Assembly (NCBI GenBank): GCA_009377475.1 | Contig: WHTY01000001.1 | Location: 95,860-159,859, forward strand | Origin: Actinophytocola sp. | GTDB lineage: Bacteria; Actinomycetota; Actinomycetes; Mycobacteriales; Pseudonocardiaceae | DNA length: 64,000 nucleotides | Direction: 5' to 3' | Part shown: positions 60,886-64,000 of the stretch, in pieces | Layout of the letters: every line of letters begins with the position of its first letter | Numbering within the stretch: position 1 is the stretch's first letter | Notes under the pieces: generated by a model | Told to the model about the DNA's origin: nothing | Databases searched by the model: none | What the model saw: only the letters and a program-made list of their open reading frames with translations | Translations under genes and position numbers: made by a program

Positions 60886-61908
60886 TCATTCGCTCCTGGA
60901 GTCGGTCCGGTTCGTGCGCTGCCGCGCTGCGGCGAGCCAGTCGTCGTCATACACGACGTCGAGATAACGGTCGCCCCTGTCGGGAAAAATCGCCACCATC
61001 CGACTCGGCGGCAACGCGGGCAGGAGCTTGCGCAGCGCGGCCACGACGGCGCCGGTAGAACCACCGGCGAAGATCCCCTCCGCAGAGAGCAGATCGCGAC
61101 AACCGTGCGCGGCCTCGACGTCATCGACGTAGACGACGTCGTCGATCTCGCCGGGACAGCACAGCTCTGGCACGCGACTGGACCCAATGCCGGGGATCTC
61201 CCGCGCGCCGGGACTGCCGCCGAAGATCACGGAGCCAACGGCGTCGACGGCGATCACGCGCATGTCCGGGAATCGCTCGCGGAGCCTGCGAGCGCAGCCG
61301 AGGATGCAGCCGGTCGTGCTGACCGGCGCGATCAAGTACTCGGGCGGACGCACCAACTGGGTGGCGAGTTCGGCACCCGTGCCGTGGTAGTACGCCTGCC
61401 AGTTGCGGTCGTTGGCGTACTGGTTTATCCACACCGCATCGGGTGTCCGCGCGACGATCTCGTTCACCCGCGCGAGGCGGGTGTGCAGGTAGCCACCGGA
61501 GTCATCCGATTCGGTGACCATCTCCACGGTCGCGCCGAGCCGGTGCAGGATGGCGACGTTCGCGCTGGTCGTCTTGGGATCGATCACGCAGACGAACCGC
61601 AGGTCGTTGACGCGCGCGGCCATCGCGAGAGCGATGCCGAAGTTGCCGGAACTGCTCTCCACCAGCGTGCTCCGCGGGCGGATGGAGCCATCGGCGAGCC
61701 CGGCAGCGACGATGTAGCGCGCCGAGCGGTCCTTCATGCTCCCGCCCGGATTCATCAGCTCCAGCTTGGCGAGCACTTCCTGGCCCGGCTCGCGGAACAG
61801 CCGACGTAACGCGACGATGGGGGTGTTGCCGACGCAGTCGAAGACCGACTCGCACACGGCCTCGCGCGCGTCCTCACCGACCGGGCCCACTGCGATGTCA
61901 GCGCTCAC
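60886..61908 (-). CDS. sbnA: SbnA-like O-phosphoserine-dependent 2,3-diaminopropionate precursor synthase
   Basis: PLP enzyme of the cysteine synthase fold, 340 residues. SbnA joins O-phospho-L-serine and glutamate to N-(2-amino-2-carboxyethyl)-glutamate. Motifs: LMNPGGSMKDRSARYIVAAG (PLP lysine), VESSSGNFGIALAMAARVND (SSGN loop), WINQYANDRNWQAYYHGTGA, APVSTTGCILGCARRLRERF and GIFAGGSTGAVVAAL. GTG 61908 has GGGGAG upstream. First gene of the cluster; an iron box covers 61934-61952, 25 bp before the start. O-phosphoserine is the product of SerC, encoded in this window. Confidence 0.92.
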   Translation of the reverse strand: MSADIAVGPVGEDAREAVCESVFDCVGNTPIVALRRLFREPGQEVLAKLELMNPGGSMKDRSARYIVAAGLADGSIRPRSTLVESSSGNFGIALAMAARVNDLRFVCVIDPKTTSANVAILHRLGATVEMVTESDDSGGYLHTRLARVNEIVARTPDAVWINQYANDRNWQAYYHGTGAELATQLVRPPEYLIAPVSTTGCILGCARRLRERFPDMRVIAVDAVGSVIFGGSPGAREIPGIGSSRVPELCCPGEIDDVVYVDDVEAAHGCRDLLSAEGIFAGGSTGAVVAALRKLLPALPPSRMVAIFPDRGDRYLDVVYDDDWLAAARQRTNRTDSRSE

Positions 61909-61933
61909 GGCTCTCCCCACCTCGGCAATGAGT

Positions 61934-61952
61934 ATAGGTGAGCCTAGCCTAA
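61934..61952. promoter_or_regulatory. iron box upstream of the sbn-like operon
   Basis: ATAGGTGAGCCTAGCCTAA matches 16 of 19 positions of the IdeR/DmdR consensus in its palindromic form TTAGGTTAGCCTAACCTAA. It lies 25 bp before the sbnA-like GTG, so iron-loaded repressor would block the promoter. Confidence 0.85.
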
Positions 61953-61980
61953 GTTCATCTCCGATCGTCAAGGTGACACG

Positions 61981-62418
61981 GCGAAAGCGCGAGACGCCAG
62001 CGGCGTTCTCGCGCTCGGCCCCACGCTCGGGTCGATGCTGTGGCAACTGCCGCCGCGTCTGGCCTTCGACGTCGACCGGCTCGCCGGGTTCTTCAACTCC
62101 CTGCCCCGGTCCACCGCCGAGGCCGCCGAACTCGCGCGCGGCCACGACGACCGACTCAAGGCGGAACCGTTCACCGAGGTCGACGTCGATCGGCCGGTGC
62201 GACATGCGCTTGAGGTGCGGCACCCGAGCTTCGCCACGGCGGAGTGCGTCGAGCTGCTGCGCGAGCACATCGTCGGCCCGCCTGCGCCTCGGCGGCCCCG
62301 AGACGTCTACGTCTACTTCGACAACGATGTCAAAGCGCACGCGCCCCACGACGCCATGGCACTAGCCGAACTGCTCGGCACCGGCCCGGCGTCGCGAACG
62401 AGGAACACAGCGCTGTGA
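61981..62418 (+). pseudogene. decayed DUF72 gene
   Basis: The frame encodes DUF72 landmarks without a proper start: SGVLALGPTLGSMLWQLPPR, FDVDRLAGFFNSLPRSTAEA, RPVRHALEVRHPSFATAECV and RDVYVYFDNDVKAHAPHDAM. The usual first ~100 residues are missing, and between VELLREH and the RDVYVYFDND stretch about 60-70 family residues (the central HGD-type segment) are absent. The C-terminal RTRNTAL is supplied by family A repeats. It adjoins the iron box of the sbn-like operon. Confidence 0.82.
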
Positions 62419-62432
62419 ACGGGGGACACGGC
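62391..62432. repeat. family A 21-bp repeat, two units (minus orientation)
   Basis: Units 62391-62411 (GTCGCGAACGAGGAACACAG) and 62412-62432 (GCTGTGAACGGGGGACACGG) are reverse-complement family A. They overlap the end of the DUF72 remnant and precede the DJ-1-like gene's stop. Confidence 0.85.
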
Positions 62433-62438
62433 GGGGCG

Positions 62439-63029
62439 TCAGAGCGCCTTCGACTCGGCCTTGCCACTGGCCTGACCGACGTGCTCGCCCTCGGCGAACT
62501 CCTCGACCATGCGGGCGCAGAACGCGGGCAGGTCGTCCGGCTTCCGGCTGGTCACCAGGCCGTTCTCGACGACGACTTCCTGGTCGACCCACGTCGCGCC
62601 CGCGTTGCGCAGGTCGGTCTGCAGGCTTGGCCACGACGTCAGCGTGCGGTCGCGCACGACGTCGGCCTCGATCATCGTCCACGGCGCGTGGCAGATCGCC
62701 GCAACCGGTTTGCGGTGCGCGAAGAAGCCGCCGACGAAACGCACGGCGTAGGGGTTCGTGCGCAGTATGTCCGGATTGGCGACCCCACCCGGTAGGACCA
62801 ACCCGTCGTACTCCGTCGACTCGACCTCGGCGAGCACCTTGTCGACCGAGAACGTGTCACCCCGGTCGAAGTGGTTGAACGCCTGCACCTGGCCGGGTCG
62901 CTCCGACACCAGCTCCGGTGTGCCGCCAGCCTCCTCGACCGCGCGCCACGGTTCGGTCAGTTCCACCTGCTCCGCGCCCTCTGGCGCGACCAGGAATGCG
63001 ATGCGTTTGCCCGCAAGAGCGTTGGACAC
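62439..63029 (-). CDS. DJ-1/PfpI-family protein (type 1 glutamine amidotransferase-like)
   Basis: Protein of 196 residues of the PfpI subgroup (general stress protein/peptidase-like or glyoxalase-like). Motifs: IAFLVAPEGAEQVELTEPWR, DGLVLPGGVANPDILRTNPY, and PVAAICHAPWTMIEADVVRD with the nucleophile elbow cysteine and adjacent histidine. The glutamate in VAPEG is conserved. GTG 63029 has AAGGAGG at a good distance. Reaction not determined. Confidence 0.9.
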   Translation of the reverse strand: MSNALAGKRIAFLVAPEGAEQVELTEPWRAVEEAGGTPELVSERPGQVQAFNHFDRGDTFSVDKVLAEVESTEYDGLVLPGGVANPDILRTNPYAVRFVGGFFAHRKPVAAICHAPWTMIEADVVRDRTLTSWPSLQTDLRNAGATWVDQEVVVENGLVTSRKPDDLPAFCARMVEEFAEGEHVGQASGKAESKAL

Positions 63030-63155
63030 AATGACCTCCTTTCCCTCGCCAACGGATTGCCCGCGAGCCAGACCCCCAAACCCGGGTGGTTATCGGGGTC
63101 GAATCCGGGGACAGCCCTGATGTGCGCAGCGCGACCACGCCGGAGCATGGACGTC

Positions 63156-63371
63156 ATGACATACGACGCGAACACACAGGGCACGAAGCGGCTCCGCAGA
63201 AGCTCGACCGACAAGATGATCGCCGGGGTCTGCGGCGGCTGGGCGGAGTACATCGGCATGGACGCCGCACTGCTGCGCATCCTGCTCGTCGCCATCACAC
63301 TCTTCGGTGTCGGCGCCCCCATCCTCATCTACGCCGCGTGCTGGCTGCTGATGCCCCGCGACGACGTCTAA
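63156..63371 (+). CDS. PspC-domain protein
   Basis: Small membrane protein of 71 residues. The PspC domain fills it: KRLRRSSTDKMIAGVCGGWA, EYIGMDAALLRILLVAITLF, GVGAPILIYAACWLLMP. One or two TM helices follow the GVCGG turn. ATG 63156 was chosen with GGAG at 63142-63145; ATG 63147 is three codons upstream. Envelope-stress role is known for PspC in enterobacteria, not shown here. Confidence 0.88.
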   Translation: MTYDANTQGTKRLRRSSTDKMIAGVCGGWAEYIGMDAALLRILLVAITLFGVGAPILIYAACWLLMPRDDV

Positions 63372-63445
63372 TCGGCCAGCCGACCAGGCGCTGTCAGGTT
63401 ACCGTTGCTCCCGCAGCGCCCAACCCGCACTGACCACCCACGTGA

Positions 63446-63479
63446 AAGGGCCGGGCGCGCAAAGCGCACCCGGCCCCTT
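63446..63479. terminator. groEL terminator
   Basis: AAGGGCCGGGCGC (63446-63458) pairs with GCGCACCCGGCCCCTT (63464-63479), with one bulged base on the second arm, around a short loop GCAAA, 17 bp past the groEL stop on the minus strand. Confidence 0.8.
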
Positions 63480-63496
63480 CCACGACATGACAGTCG

Positions 63497-64000
63497 TTAC
63501 ATCATGCCCATGCCGCCCATGTCGCCCATGCCACCGGACGGGTCGGCGCCTGCGCCGCCGCCCTTCTCCGGCTTGTCGGCGACGACGGCCTCGGTGGTGA
63601 GGAACAGCGCGGCGATCGACGCGGCGTTCTGCAGCGCCGAGCGCGTCACCTTCGCCGGGTCGATGATGCCGGCGGCAACCAGGTCCTCGTACTCGCCGGT
63701 GGCGGCGTTGAGGCCGTGGCCCTCAGGGAGGCCCTTGACCCTCTCCACCACGACGCCACCCTCGAGACCGCTGTTGACGGCGATCTGCTTGAGCGGAGCC
63801 TCGACGGCGAGCTTGACGATGTTCGCGCCGGTCGCCTCGTCACCGACCAGCTTGAGGCTGTCGAACGCGGCCTTGGACGCCTGCAGCAGGGCGACGCCAC
63901 CACCGGCGACGATGCCCTCCTCGACGGCGGCCTTGGCGTTGCGCACCGCGTCCTCGATGCGGTGCTTGCGCTCCTTCAGCTCGACCTCGGTCGCGGCGCC
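63497..64000 (-). CDS. groEL: chaperonin GroEL, C-terminal part (5' end beyond window)
   Basis: The last 167 residues of a 60-kDa chaperonin. Visible: [100 protein letters not shown] and the [12 protein letters not shown] tail. The Gly-Met tail, not a histidine-rich one, marks a GroEL2-type (housekeeping) paralogue by actinobacterial usage. No groES is visible next to it, which fits a stand-alone groEL2. The frame runs off the right edge. Confidence 0.97.
   Translation of the reverse strand, partial: GAATEVELKERKHRIEDAVRNAKAAVEEGIVAGGGVALLQASKAAFDSLKLVGDEATGANIVKLAVEAPLKQIAVNSGLEGGVVVERVKGLPEGHGLNAATGEYEDLVAAGIIDPAKVTRSALQNAASIAALFLTTEAVVADKPEKGGGAGADPSGGMGDMGGMGMM

Overview
The window is high-GC actinobacterial DNA with GTG starts, few strong Shine-Dalgarno sites and many 1-11 bp gene overlaps. 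Gene content and order follow the Mycobacterium tuberculosis segment Rv0861c-Rv0896 closely, recalled from general knowledge and not searched: two citrate synthases, serC, sepH, a DUF2537 protein, a TrmH methyltransferase, a MarR regulator, DUF3027, an MFS protein, a DUF2771 lipoprotein, a CspB-like protein, moaA-moaD-rpf-moaE/mog-moaC, a helicase-associated protein and XPB helicase. The host lacks mycobacterial hallmarks, and its dispersed 21-bp repeats suggest a Pseudonocardiaceae-type actinomycete; that placement is inference.

Layout. 1-2.6 kb: end of a possible gamma-glutamylcyclotransferase-like gene and a two-gene ABC exporter. 2.6-12.3 kb: central metabolism (gltA, citA, pdxH, serC), a TetR/acyl-CoA dehydrogenase divergon and a beta-lactamase-fold hydrolase. 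12.4-18.0 kb: sepH, then a four-gene type VII secretion-like island set into the conserved neighbourhood, then DUF2537 and trmH-like genes. 18.2-29.8 kb: GCS2-family ligase, sodA, an orphan iron box, MarR, DUF2530, an Hsp90-like ATPase with DUF3027, glutaminyl cyclase, MFS, DUF2771 and CspB. 29.9-33.7 kb: orphan DUF742 protein, HAD hydrolase, PhzF-like protein, metallophosphatase. 33.8-41.3 kb: molybdenum region, with a ModE-like regulator, modABC, moaA, moaD, a Mog-MoaE fusion and moaC, interrupted by rpf. The rpf leader carries a CRP-type palindrome and a structured RNA that fits a c-di-AMP riboswitch. 41.3-53.3 kb: malic enzyme, helicase-associated protein, a conservon-type sensor kinase/roadblock/DUF742 operon without its GTPase, an orphan substrate-binding lipoprotein and XPB helicase.

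53.3-61.9 kb is the most distinctive segment: six minus-strand genes in the order and with the families of staphyloferrin B sbnA-B-C-E-F-H, led by a good IdeR/DmdR-type iron box, with no sbnD-type exporter or sbnG-type citrate synthase. A decayed DUF72 gene flanks it. The window ends with a DJ-1/PfpI protein, a PspC protein and the C-terminal part of groEL.

Intergenic DNA is rich in repeats: two 21-bp tandem families (one also present in frame inside genes), hairpins bounded by GTTGATC/GATCAAC, and terminator-like hairpins whose arms are themselves palindromic. No tRNA, rRNA, CRISPR array or insertion sequence was recognised.
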